DNA of 64,000 nucleotides. Origin: Candidatus Gastranaerophilales bacterium. GTDB taxonomy: Bacteria; Cyanobacteriota; Vampirovibrionia; Gastranaerophilales; Gastranaerophilaceae. The position numbers and the translations under genes were made by a program. Where the stretch lies: positions 701,339-765,338 of the forward strand of contig CAJUJH010000001.1 of the NCBI GenBank assembly GCA_910586855.1. The letters run 5' to 3'. The notes below the pieces were generated by a model. It worked only from the letters and a program-made list of their open reading frames with translations. It was not told the origin of the DNA and did no database searches. How positions within the stretch are numbered: position 1 is the first letter of the stretch; each line of letters begins with the position of its first letter. Below are positions 8,367 to 16,072 of this stretch, piece after piece.

Positions 8367-8954
8367 ATGGGTAAAATTTCAGACTGTTATTTTTTTGGAA
8401 CCTTTAATCCGCCGCATTTTGGGCATATTAACCTTGCAAAGTCGGTTAAAAAAGAATTTGGTTTTGATAAAATTATTTTTATGCCCGCTTTTTGCCCGCC
8501 TCATAAGGAAACTCTTGATTTTTTCCACAGATTCAATATGCTAAAACTAGCCTTGAATGAGTCTTATTTGGAGGTTTCAGACCTTGAATCTCATCTTGAA
8601 CCCCCATCTTATTCTTATAAAACCGTAAATTATTTATCTGCAGATAATGGCGGTGCAAAAATACCGTTTATAATAGGCTACGACGCTTTTATAGACATAG
8701 AAAAGTGGAAAAACCCTGAAATTCTAAAGGAGAAATTGACTTTTATTGTGCTAAAAAGACATTCAGGGGTTCAAAAACAGGATATACTGGCACTTGCAGA
8801 CAGGGGTTTTGATTTTAAAATAGCGGAATCCCTTGATTATTTTGATGTTTCATCAAATGAAATCAGGGATAAAATTAAAAAAAATGAAGATACGACAGGT
8901 TTAATAGATAAAAAAGTCAGGAAATATATTGATGAACACAAGCTTTACAGATAA
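8367..8954 (+). CDS. nadD: Nicotinate-nucleotide adenylyltransferase NadD
   Basis: A 195-aa nucleotidyltransferase that joins ATP and nicotinate mononucleotide to form deamido-NAD, the penultimate step of NAD synthesis. The ATP-binding GTFNPPHFGH motif is at residues 11-20, the MPAFCPPHK segment near 40, and the C-terminal SSNEIRDKI stands for the usual SST-IR signature. AGGGAAG lies at good spacing before the ATG. Its 3' end overlaps yqeK by about 23 nt, so the two are translationally coupled, an arrangement common in many bacteria. Confidence 0.95.
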   Translation: MGKISDCYFFGTFNPPHFGHINLAKSVKKEFGFDKIIFMPAFCPPHKETLDFFHRFNMLKLALNESYLEVSDLESHLEPPSYSYKTVNYLSADNGGAKIPFIIGYDAFIDIEKWKNPEILKEKLTFIVLKRHSGVQKQDILALADRGFDFKIAESLDYFDVSSNEIRDKIKKNEDTTGLIDKKVRKYIDEHKLYR

Positions 8955-9573
8955 TTTTAAAGATATGCCAAATGAAGATGAAATTTTAAAATGGCTTAAA
9001 GAAAATCTCTCTAATGGAAGATATGAACATACTTTGGGGGTAAAAGATGCAGCGATATTTTTAGCGGAACGATATGGAGCAAACCCTAAAAAAGCAGCTA
9101 TAGCTGGGCTATTGCATGATTGTGCCAAGTGTATGTCTAATGAAAAACTATTGAATATTATTAATGAAAAAGTTGGAGATATAGACCAGAGCGAGCTTTT
9201 AAATTATAAAACCTATCATGCCCCTGTGGGACAGGTTTTTGCTTGCGAGATTTTTAAAATAAAAGATGCCGATATTTTATCCGCAATAAGGTATCATACC
9301 CTTGGAAGGGTTGATATGACAGTATTTGAGAAAATTATTTTTCTGGCTGATAAAATTGAAGCCAATACGAGAGATAAAGAATACAGGGAAAAAATATTAA
9401 ATATTTTGGATAAATTCGATAAAATAAAACCCGGATTAGGGCTTGATATGGCACTTTTTGAATGTTTCTCTATAACAATAAAAAGCCTTGTAGACAGGCG
9501 CCTTGCCATATGTCCCGCCACAATTGACGTTTACAATTGGTTACTTAGCATAGTAAAAGATTACACAAAATAA
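8932..9573 (+). CDS. yqeK: YqeK-type HD-domain Ap4A hydrolase
   Basis: A 213-aa HD-domain phosphohydrolase of the YqeK family, which symmetrically cleaves diadenosine tetraphosphate to ADP. Metal ligands are visible in the order H (ERYEHTLGV), HD (GLLHDCAK), H (YKTYHAPVG), H (IRYHTLGR) and D (IFLADKIE). ATG at 8932 is preferred over TTG at 8929 because AGGAAA sits about 10 nt upstream inside nadD. In many genomes yqeK sits between nadD and rsfS; here the run ends with yqeK and a symporter gene follows. Confidence 0.92.
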   Translation: MNTSFTDNFKDMPNEDEILKWLKENLSNGRYEHTLGVKDAAIFLAERYGANPKKAAIAGLLHDCAKCMSNEKLLNIINEKVGDIDQSELLNYKTYHAPVGQVFACEIFKIKDADILSAIRYHTLGRVDMTVFEKIIFLADKIEANTRDKEYREKILNILDKFDKIKPGLGLDMALFECFSITIKSLVDRRLAICPATIDVYNWLLSIVKDYTK

Positions 9574-9645
9574 AATTTTTATATTACAATTGTATTAGTT
9601 TAGTATGGCTGAAACCTTCTAAATACCAATTTTTAGGGAGAATTA

Positions 9646-10989
9646 ATGGCACAAACCGGTAAAAAAACAGGCGCAGCATCAAAGTTGACCTTTTTTATAT
9701 TTTTGGCACTTGTTTTAGGAATAATTTTTGGCTGGCTTGCACCTTCTATCGCTGTTAAAATGCAGCCTTTGGCTGATATGTTCCTTAGAATGGTAAAAAT
9801 GATTATTGCCCCGTTGATTTTTGCTACTCTTGTTGTCGGAATCGCAGGGCACGGCGACATTAAGCACCTTGGGAAAATAGGGCTTAAAACAATTATTTAT
9901 TTTGAAATTGTAACCACTCTGGCTCTTATTTTAGGGCTTGTTATGGCTAATGTTTTTAAGCCGGGAATAGGCTTTAATATTGATTTAAACAGTGTTTCAA
10001 TGGCTGCTGTTGAAAAGATGCAAAATGTGCAGATTGACCATTCTTTTTCTCATCTTCTGGTGGATATGGTGCCTACGAGCGTGTTTAAGTCGATGGCTGA
10101 AGGAAATTTACTGCAAATAGTAGTGTTTGCAGTGTTTTTTGCGCTTGCAATTTGCGCAGTAGGGCAAAAAGCCCGTCCTGTATTGGATTTCCTTCAAAGT
10201 ACCTGTGAAATTATGTTTAAATTCACGGAATATGTTATGTATTTTGCCCCGATTGGTGTTTTTGGCGCAATTTCAGCCACTATCGGGCAAAATGGCATAG
10301 GGATTCTGGCAAATTACGCCAAACTCATTGGTATTACTTATTTTTCACTAATTTTATTTGTTATTATTGTACTTGCAATTGTGTGCAGAATTATTAAAAT
10401 CCCCTTCAGAGCGCTCATTAAAGCCTTGAAAGAGCCTGCCCTGCTTGCTTTTACGACTGCAAGCTCAGAAGCTGCTCTGCCAAAGGCAATGGAGGTTATG
10501 GAAAAATTTGGTGTACCGAAAAATATTGTAAGTTTTGTTATGCCTACAGGCTATACCTTTAATTTAGACGGTTCAACCCTCTATCTTGCCCTCACTGCCT
10601 TATTTTGCGCCCAAATTGCAGGGATTAATATATCAATTGAACAGCAAATTTTAATAATGTTGACTCTAATGCTTACATCTAAAGGGATTGCAGGGGTTCC
10701 AAGAGTTTCTCTTGTAGTGTTGACTGGAACTTTATCCGGCTTCAATCTCCCTGTTGTAGGTGTAGCAATACTTTTAGGTATTGACCAAATTCTCGATATG
10801 GGACGCACAACTGTAAATTTAATAGGAAATTGTGTTGCAACAACGGTTGTTGCCAGATGGGAAGGCATTTTTGACTATGAGAAAATGGCAAAATACACAA
10901 ATAGTAAGAAAATAATCAAAAATAATCTTCCAAATATTATCTCCGGCGAGGTTTCTAAGGATACAAAGCCTCCACTTGTTTTAAAATAA
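9646..10989 (+). CDS. Dicarboxylate/amino acid:cation symporter (DAACS)
   Basis: A 447-aa inner-membrane symporter of the GltP/DctA family, importing glutamate/aspartate or C4-dicarboxylates with Na+ or H+. Hydrophobic helices run through the protein. Hairpin HP1 reads TASSEAALPKAMEVM, TM7 carries the ligand motif NLDGSTLY (for NLDGT), and TM8 carries the LIGN segment near residue 395. HP2 reads SKGIAGVPRVSLVVL. The Ser-rich HP1 is TASSEAALP rather than SSSTLP, as in many neutral or acidic amino-acid members, so substrate cannot be fixed. AGGGAG precedes the ATG. No terminator is obvious after it. Confidence 0.92.
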   Translation: MAQTGKKTGAASKLTFFIFLALVLGIIFGWLAPSIAVKMQPLADMFLRMVKMIIAPLIFATLVVGIAGHGDIKHLGKIGLKTIIYFEIVTTLALILGLVMANVFKPGIGFNIDLNSVSMAAVEKMQNVQIDHSFSHLLVDMVPTSVFKSMAEGNLLQIVVFAVFFALAICAVGQKARPVLDFLQSTCEIMFKFTEYVMYFAPIGVFGAISATIGQNGIGILANYAKLIGITYFSLILFVIIVLAIVCRIIKIPFRALIKALKEPALLAFTTASSEAALPKAMEVMEKFGVPKNIVSFVMPTGYTFNLDGSTLYLALTALFCAQIAGINISIEQQILIMLTLMLTSKGIAGVPRVSLVVLTGTLSGFNLPVVGVAILLGIDQILDMGRTTVNLIGNCVATTVVARWEGIFDYEKMAKYTNSKKIIKNNLPNIISGEVSKDTKPPLVLK

Positions 10990-11326
10990 TTATAAAAACC
11001 CTTTGATATCAATGCTTTTGGGTAAAAACATTGCAAAAAACTTATACGGCTGCGTTTATAAAAAATATTCTTTTAAGACCCTTGTGTTTCTTGGGATTTA
11101 TGCATTTTAATTCCTGTAAAATCCTGTGAAAAGCCCACTTTTGACTAATTTAAATCTCAATAAGGCGAAAATAACGCTTAAAAGCCTTATATGGCTTAAA
11201 AATTTTAAAATAAATTTCATAAAACCTTTTTGCTATCTGCTTTTGAACATAATCAAAATGTAAAATTATTATATTGAGCCGATTTTGCGGTTTTAAAATA
11301 AAAAATCCCCCCTCTTGTTTAAAAAA
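10990..11326. other. Gene-free stretch, nothing recognised
   Basis: About 340 bp of A/T-rich sequence between the symporter and the metzincin gene. I see one short hairpin (AAGCC, TTATAT, GGCTT near 11190) without a clear T run, and no convincing ORF or RNA gene. Confidence 0.4.
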
Positions 11327-11335
11327 TGCTATAAT
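11327..11335 (+). promoter_or_regulatory. Extended -10 promoter of the metzincin gene
   Basis: TGCTATAAT (extended -10, TGn-TATAAT) ends 9 bp before ATG 11345. This removes upstream TTG 11315 and probably ATG 11339 as starts, and predicts a leaderless transcript. Confidence 0.55.
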
Positions 11336-11344
11336 AAGATGAAT

Positions 11345-12265
11345 ATGATTAAGAAAATTTTATTTTTTATTTTTATTGCTCTTGCAACTTGGAAAATTTT
11401 ATCTGTCGCACAGATTGAAATTCCGTTTTTAGAAAATTTCTCTAATAAAAATGCCGGATTTGCAGGAATGACAAAGCCAAAAACCGCGCCGGAGTGCGCA
11501 GAGCATATGAAATACCAAAAATTTGACTCTGCTGCTGCCTGCTACAAAAAAGCTCTTGCAAACGACAAGGCAAACCCTGAAATAATCTTCTTTTTAGCCT
11601 ATTCTTTATATCAAAATAAAGATTACAAAAGCGCGATTTTTTATACAAATTTTATTACAAAAAATTTCCCTAAATCAAAATTTGCTGTACCTGCTTTTGC
11701 CCTGAATACCAAGGCTAATGCCGATTTAAGGCAAAGAGAGCAGCTGCAAAACTATGATAAAGACGATTATTTTGACGATATAAAACCGTCCAGATGGGTT
11801 AGAATGCCTATAAGGGTTTGGATTCAGCATACAGATAATAATGCAAATTTGAAAAACGCTTTCTACACCTGGCAAAACGCCCTTTATCCTACTGTAAGTT
11901 TTGAGATGGTAAATAGAAAAGAAGATGCCCAGCTTACGGTTGTTTTTGGCAACCCGCCCTCAAAATGCTCTATGGATAACGCAATAGGCTGTGCACTTAC
12001 TTATAGTTATAGTTCAAATCACTCTTTAATACCAAAAGCTGAGATTTATTTAGCCCGTTTTGCAAAATCCGGCAAAAGGCTTTCAGATAATGATGTTTAT
12101 GGGGTTTTGGTCCATGAAATAGGTCATGCAATAGGTATTACGGGCGGACACAGTAAAAATAAAAGCGATGTAATGTACCCAAGCTCTGATAATTACAATC
12201 TGCGTCCGACAAGACGGGATATTAATACGGTAAAGAAAATTTATTCTTCAATAGAATTATACTAA
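11345..12265 (+). CDS. Secreted TPR-containing metzincin-type zinc protease
   Basis: About 306 aa from ATG 11345. An N-terminal hydrophobic signal or anchor (residues 3-20) is followed by a TPR-like region (about 45-125; AAACYKKALANDKANPEIIFFLAYSLY style) and a C-terminal zinc protease domain. The zinc site is HEIGHAIGITGGHS (H257, E258, H261, H269) with a Met-turn, SDVMYPS, about 10 residues later, as in matrixin-like M10 peptidases. The third His is two residues further from the second than in the textbook HExxHxxGxxH, a variation to check. Extracytoplasmic action is inferred from the signal. Substrate is unknown; no inhibitor or partner gene is adjacent. Confidence 0.82.
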   Translation: MIKKILFFIFIALATWKILSVAQIEIPFLENFSNKNAGFAGMTKPKTAPECAEHMKYQKFDSAAACYKKALANDKANPEIIFFLAYSLYQNKDYKSAIFYTNFITKNFPKSKFAVPAFALNTKANADLRQREQLQNYDKDDYFDDIKPSRWVRMPIRVWIQHTDNNANLKNAFYTWQNALYPTVSFEMVNRKEDAQLTVVFGNPPSKCSMDNAIGCALTYSYSSNHSLIPKAEIYLARFAKSGKRLSDNDVYGVLVHEIGHAIGITGGHSKNKSDVMYPSSDNYNLRPTRRDINTVKKIYSSIELY

Positions 12266-12370
12266 AAGCTCTGCTGCACAAGTCTTTCCGTTTTTTAACT
12301 TTACAGGTAAGATGGAATAATGCTTTAAGCCCTGTTATATTATTTTAACTGCAAAATACAGGTTTCTTTG

Positions 12371-12399
12371 TTGACAAAAAGTTTGGCTTACCTTACAAT
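12371..12399 (+). promoter_or_regulatory. Consensus sigma70 promoter of feoAB, leaderless type
   Basis: TTGACA, a 17-bp spacer and TACAAT, ending 9 bp before the feoA ATG at 12409. This is the best sigma70 match in the window. Predicted transcription begins 0-2 nt before the start codon. I could not see a convincing Fur box over it. Confidence 0.75.
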
Positions 12400-12408
12400 T
12401 TTATTGCA

Positions 12409-12633
12409 ATGAAAACTCTCTACGATGTTAAAATTGGCGAAACTGTTAAAATAACAGGCTTTGACCCCGATACTCCAAAGGCAGTATTTATAAGGTTTGC
12501 CCTTTTTGAAGGACAGACAATAAGATGTATTGCAAAGCCTGGACCCATTGTAATAAAAGAAAAATTTCAGACAATTGCTGTAGGTAAAGAGTTTTCAAAA
12601 AAAATTCATGTTTCAAAAGGCAAAATGATATAA
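12409..12633 (+). CDS. feoA: Ferrous iron transport accessory protein FeoA
   Basis: A 74-aa SH3-like cytosolic protein that acts with the FeoB ferrous-iron permease. It starts DVKIGETVKITGF and ends with a basic strand typical of FeoA, at the usual length. It lies one base before feoB and shares its promoter. No Shine-Dalgarno is present; the promoter predicts a leaderless mRNA starting at the ATG. Confidence 0.93.
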   Translation: MKTLYDVKIGETVKITGFDPDTPKAVFIRFALFEGQTIRCIAKPGPIVIKEKFQTIAVGKEFSKKIHVSKGKMI

Positions 12634-12634
12634 A

Positions 12635-14548
12635 ATGAGTATTTTAGGATGTGCAGGCTGCTCAAAATGCTGCCCTAATAATATTAACAGCGATTCACAA
12701 AAAAACGCGGGCAAAAATAATAAGATTTTTAAAAGCGACCCTAATTTAAAAAAAATAATTCTTGTCGGAAACCCAAATGTAGGTAAATCAGTGATTTTTG
12801 GTGCCCTTACGGGGGTTTATGCAGAGGTGAGCAACTACCCGGGCACTACTGTTGCTGTCACAAAAGCAAAACTTGATTATGCTGAAATCATTGATACACC
12901 GGGAACTTACAGTCTTGGTAATTTTTCAGATGATGAGCGGGTTACAAAGGAAATAATCACTGAAGCTGATGTAATAGTAAATGTTGTGGGCGCTACAAGC
13001 CTTGAAAGAGACCTGTTTTTAACCTCCCAGCTTATTGATTTAAATATTCCGCTTGTTTTAGTCGTCAACCAGATTGATGAAGCACATGCGGGCGGAATTG
13101 ATATTGATTTTAAAAAACTTGAAGATGACCTCGGTGTAAAGGTTTTCCCGACTATCGCTACCAGAAAGCAAGGCGTAGCTGATGTTATTGATTTCTTAAA
13201 AACTGGAGATTTTCCTGTATCAAACAAAATTTCGCCCTCTGTTATAAAGATGTTTAAAGATAGGGAAATGTCAAATACAGAGCGGATTTATGAACTTCTA
13301 AAGCTTGAATGTTCTCATTTGAATACAAAAGAGTGCGAAGAATTGCACAATGAAAGAATTGATTTTGTAAATTCAGCTTTAAAAAAATCGGTTGTGTTTA
13401 ATGCACCTAAAAAACGCATTATAAGCAGCTTGGAGCATTTTTTCTTTCATCCTGTTACAGGCTTTATTACAACTGCCCTTGTTTTATATTTGCTGTTTGA
13501 AATTGTGGGAGTCTGGATTTCTGGGAATGTTGTAGATTTTGTCTACGGAGGGCTTGAAGAGCATTTTTGCCCTATGCTTCATAAATTTGTTGATTCTTAT
13601 ATTAAAAACGGGCTCGTATCTGAAATTATCGCGGGTGAATTTGGTGTATTTACAATGGCGCTAAGTATTATTATAGGTGTTTTGGTACCTCTTTTAACTG
13701 CATTTTATATCTTTATGTCCATTCTTGAAGATTCAGGGTATTTGCCCAGAATGAGCGTTTTTTGCGATGAAATGCTAAAAAAAATCGGTTTGAACGGCAG
13801 GGCTGTAATCCCTTTGATACTTGGTTTAGGCTGCACCACAATGGGTACAATTACAACAAGAATCCTCCCGACCGATAAAGAAAGAATGATAACAATTGCC
13901 CTGCTTGGGATTGCAATCCCCTGTGCGGCGCAGCAAGGCATTATAGTTGTTTTATTGGCCTCAATTGGCGGGCTTAAAGTATGGCTTTTATATCTTTTGA
14001 TGTTATTTTTAACTATGGCAGCCGTTGGAACGCTTTTATCCAAATTCGCCAAAGGAAAAACCTCTGATTTATTTATAAGTCTTCCTCCTTTAAGGGTGCC
14101 GAATTTCCTTAATATTACGAAAAAAACCGTTTCAAGAATGGTTTCGTTTCTAAAGGAAGCAACAGGATTTTTTGTCTTAAGTTCAATAATAATAAGCACT
14201 ATGAACTATTTTGGCTGGCTAAAAGCAATAGAAAAAGCACTTGAACCGATTGTTGTAAATATACTGCATCTACCAAGCGAGTTTTCCAATGTTTTCATTA
14301 TGGGTTTAATAAGGCGTGACCTTGCGGCTTCAGGGCTTTTTGAGATGGCAAGCGTTTCAAATATGACCCCGCTGCAGATTTTTGTATCAGCCGTGGTGAT
14401 TACCCTTTTTGTTCCCTGTATTGCAATGCTCATAATGGTTTTCAAGGAAAGAGGAATAAAAGAGGGCGTAATTCTTTGGATAAGTGCTTTTTGCATTGCA
14501 ATTGGTGCAGGTGCTGTGCTTACAAGGGTTTGCGGGATATTATTCTAA
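12635..14548 (+). CDS. feoB: Ferrous iron permease FeoB
   Basis: A 637-aa GTP-gated Fe2+ importer of the inner membrane. The N-terminus carries a Cys cluster (C6, C9, C12, C13) before the G domain: G1 GNPNVGKS (45-52), G3 DTPGTYS (87-93), G4 NQID (145-148). The membrane domain (about 260-637) holds two Gate-type repeats with conserved Cys (LGLGCTTMGTITTRILP and GIAIPCAAQQG). Feo iron uptake suits anoxic habitats where iron is ferrous. It is somewhat shorter than the ~700-770 aa of enteric FeoB. feoA is 1 nt upstream, and a metal exporter gene follows about 90 bp downstream with its own promoter. Confidence 0.95.
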   Translation: MSILGCAGCSKCCPNNINSDSQKNAGKNNKIFKSDPNLKKIILVGNPNVGKSVIFGALTGVYAEVSNYPGTTVAVTKAKLDYAEIIDTPGTYSLGNFSDDERVTKEIITEADVIVNVVGATSLERDLFLTSQLIDLNIPLVLVVNQIDEAHAGGIDIDFKKLEDDLGVKVFPTIATRKQGVADVIDFLKTGDFPVSNKISPSVIKMFKDREMSNTERIYELLKLECSHLNTKECEELHNERIDFVNSALKKSVVFNAPKKRIISSLEHFFFHPVTGFITTALVLYLLFEIVGVWISGNVVDFVYGGLEEHFCPMLHKFVDSYIKNGLVSEIIAGEFGVFTMALSIIIGVLVPLLTAFYIFMSILEDSGYLPRMSVFCDEMLKKIGLNGRAVIPLILGLGCTTMGTITTRILPTDKERMITIALLGIAIPCAAQQGIIVVLLASIGGLKVWLLYLLMLFLTMAAVGTLLSKFAKGKTSDLFISLPPLRVPNFLNITKKTVSRMVSFLKEATGFFVLSSIIISTMNYFGWLKAIEKALEPIVVNILHLPSEFSNVFIMGLIRRDLAASGLFEMASVSNMTPLQIFVSAVVITLFVPCIAMLIMVFKERGIKEGVILWISAFCIAIGAGAVLTRVCGILF

Positions 14549-14625
14549 AAAGTTTTCTAATTGCCATTAATTTCATATAAGTATTCAAAATTCATCCCAA
14601 AGTAGGTTAATGAGTCTTTTGTTCT

Positions 14626-14634
14626 TGGTATAAT
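14626..14634 (+). promoter_or_regulatory. Extended -10 promoter of the metal exporter, leaderless type
   Basis: TGGTATAAT (TGn-TATAAT) ends 7 bp before ATG 14642, leaving no space for a Shine-Dalgarno. Confidence 0.6.
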
Positions 14635-14641
14635 AACGATT

Positions 14642-15526
14642 ATGCAGACATTGTACACATCATTTATAGACGCACTATGGGATTCAATTGCTATAATCCC
14701 GTTTTTATTTCTAATATTTTTTGTAATTGAGGCGCTTGAGCATTATTATTCTGATAAAATTTTAACCTGGGCAAAATTTTCCAAAAATTCAGGACCTGCT
14801 CTGGGTGCAATTTTGGCAGCAATTCCCCAATGCGGACTTTCTGTGATTGCAAGTACATTGTATTGTAAGCGTATAATTACAAAAGGTACATTGATTGCAG
14901 TTTACCTTGCAACCTCTGATGAAGCAATTCCTGTCCTAATTTCAAACCCTAAGGGCTATAAAATAGCACTGACTTTAATTTTAATAAAAATCGGTGTGGG
15001 GCTTGCTGCAGGATATTTGATTGATGCGATTATGCCGCCTTCTTTGCCGGATGTGATTTCAGATTCTGATATAGAAATTGAAAAAGGCTGCCATAGTCAT
15101 AATATTTCAGCTAAAAACAAAAGAGGAGTCTTGAAAGAGCTCTTTTTGCACCCTGTTATCCACACATTAAGCGTGGCATTTTTTGTATTTTTAGTTACAT
15201 TTTTGATAAATCTGCTGTTTGCATATTTTGCTGAAAATCCATTGTTGTTTGTGAATTTTGCCTTCCTTGGCAATAAAGTTCTGCAGCCTGTTTATACTGC
15301 TCTTTTTGGAATCATTCCAAACTGCGCGGTTTCTGTGGGGCTTACAATTATGTATATTAAAGGCGCAATCAGCTTTGCTTCCTGCGTTTCAGGGCTTTGT
15401 GCCGGGGCTGGGCTTGGGATTTTGGTATTAATTAAAAAGAATGAAGATAAAAAAGATACAATGCAAATCATCCTGCTATTGCTTGTGATAAGTATTATTG
15501 CAGGGTATTTAACAGCTATTTTTTAG
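14642..15526 (+). CDS. ArsP_2-family putative metal (manganese-type) exporter
   Basis: A 294-aa membrane protein of the family annotated as putative manganese transporter / ArsP_2 heavy-metal exporter. It has two repeated halves of helices, each with a conserved motif: IPQCGLSVIASTLYCKR with ATSDEAIPV in the first, and IPNCAVSVG with CAGAGLGIL in the second, joined by a His-containing cytoplasmic loop (CHSHNIS, near residue 155). The internal pseudo-symmetry and paired Pro-x-Cys motifs are typical. Its position after feoAB suggests metal homeostasis, perhaps protection from Fe/Mn excess, but its promoter is separate. It converges on a small XRE regulator. Confidence 0.8.
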   Translation: MQTLYTSFIDALWDSIAIIPFLFLIFFVIEALEHYYSDKILTWAKFSKNSGPALGAILAAIPQCGLSVIASTLYCKRIITKGTLIAVYLATSDEAIPVLISNPKGYKIALTLILIKIGVGLAAGYLIDAIMPPSLPDVISDSDIEIEKGCHSHNISAKNKRGVLKELFLHPVIHTLSVAFFVFLVTFLINLLFAYFAENPLLFVNFAFLGNKVLQPVYTALFGIIPNCAVSVGLTIMYIKGAISFASCVSGLCAGAGLGILVLIKKNEDKKDTMQIILLLLVISIIAGYLTAIF

Positions 15527-15551
15527 CGGGGTTGGATTGTAGTTTAAACAG

Positions 15552-15761
15552 CTATTCTTCATCAGGCACATATTCAAGGATGTCTTCCACCCTGCATTCA
15601 AGCGCCCAGCAAAATTTATTCAGCGTATCAAGCTTTACAACCTTATTTTTATCGTGATAAAACTCAAACACTGTCTGCCTTGTAAGCCCTGTCATTCTTG
15701 CAAGTTCAGACATTTTTATTCTCTTTCTGCCCATTATTTCTGAAAGCTTGTTTAAAATCAT
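15552..15761 (-). CDS. Small XRE-family transcriptional regulator
   Basis: A 69-aa protein that is almost only a helix-turn-helix domain of Cro/C1 type (residues 5-60; ELARMTGLTRQTVFEFY is the HTH core), similar in layout to YozG-like regulators. The acidic tail ends VPDEE. There is no Shine-Dalgarno; TTAAAT ends 7 bp before the ATG, so it too may be leaderless. The target is unknown. The divergent 56-aa ORF is about 115 bp away. Confidence 0.87.
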   Translation of the reverse strand: MILNKLSEIMGRKRIKMSELARMTGLTRQTVFEFYHDKNKVVKLDTLNKFCWALECRVEDILEYVPDEE

Positions 15762-15875
15762 GATTTTAATTTAACATCTGTAAGCTAATATTGACAAATG
15801 TTATAAATCTAGTTACAATGTCATTAAATTCATGACAAAAATCAAATAATTTTTAACAATATACAGAGGTAAGCT

Positions 15876-16046
15876 ATGAACACGGAAAAAAATAAATTTA
15901 TTGATAATTTGATAGAAAAAAGGCTCGAGATGATGGACAACAGCGTAAGGGATGCTTTTACAATACTCCTTGAAATCCACTCTGAAAGAAGGTTTATAAC
16001 AAGCCTTATTTATCTGAAAGATGAAAAAACAACAGAAAATGATTAG
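15876..16046 (+). CDS. 56-aa charged helical protein, unknown
   Basis: A short ORF with a plausible ribosome binding site (AGAGGT, 5 nt before ATG). The product is Glu/Lys-rich and likely all-helical (NLIEKRLEMM, TILLEIHSERRF). No membrane segment and no recognised family. It lies divergent to the XRE regulator and 26 bp before the GT39-like gene. It could be a partner of the regulator, but nothing in the sequence proves that. Confidence 0.5.
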   Translation: MNTEKNKFIDNLIEKRLEMMDNSVRDAFTILLEIHSERRFITSLIYLKDEKTTEND

Positions 16047-16055
16047 AATTTTTTA

Positions 16056-16064
16056 TGTTAAACT
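16056..16064 (+). promoter_or_regulatory. Extended -10 box before the GT39-like gene
   Basis: TGTTAAACT ends 8 bp before ATG 16073, with no Shine-Dalgarno between them. Confidence 0.35.
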
Positions 16065-16072
16065 AGTTATAA

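Noticed and set aside
13705..14199. 164-aa minus-strand frame inside feoB
   Set aside because: feoB is intact and coding on the plus strand; this is its antisense shadow.
15552..16046. XRE regulator plus 56-aa ORF as a toxin-antitoxin pair
   Set aside because: The genes are divergent rather than an overlapping operon and the 56-aa product matches no toxin family I know.
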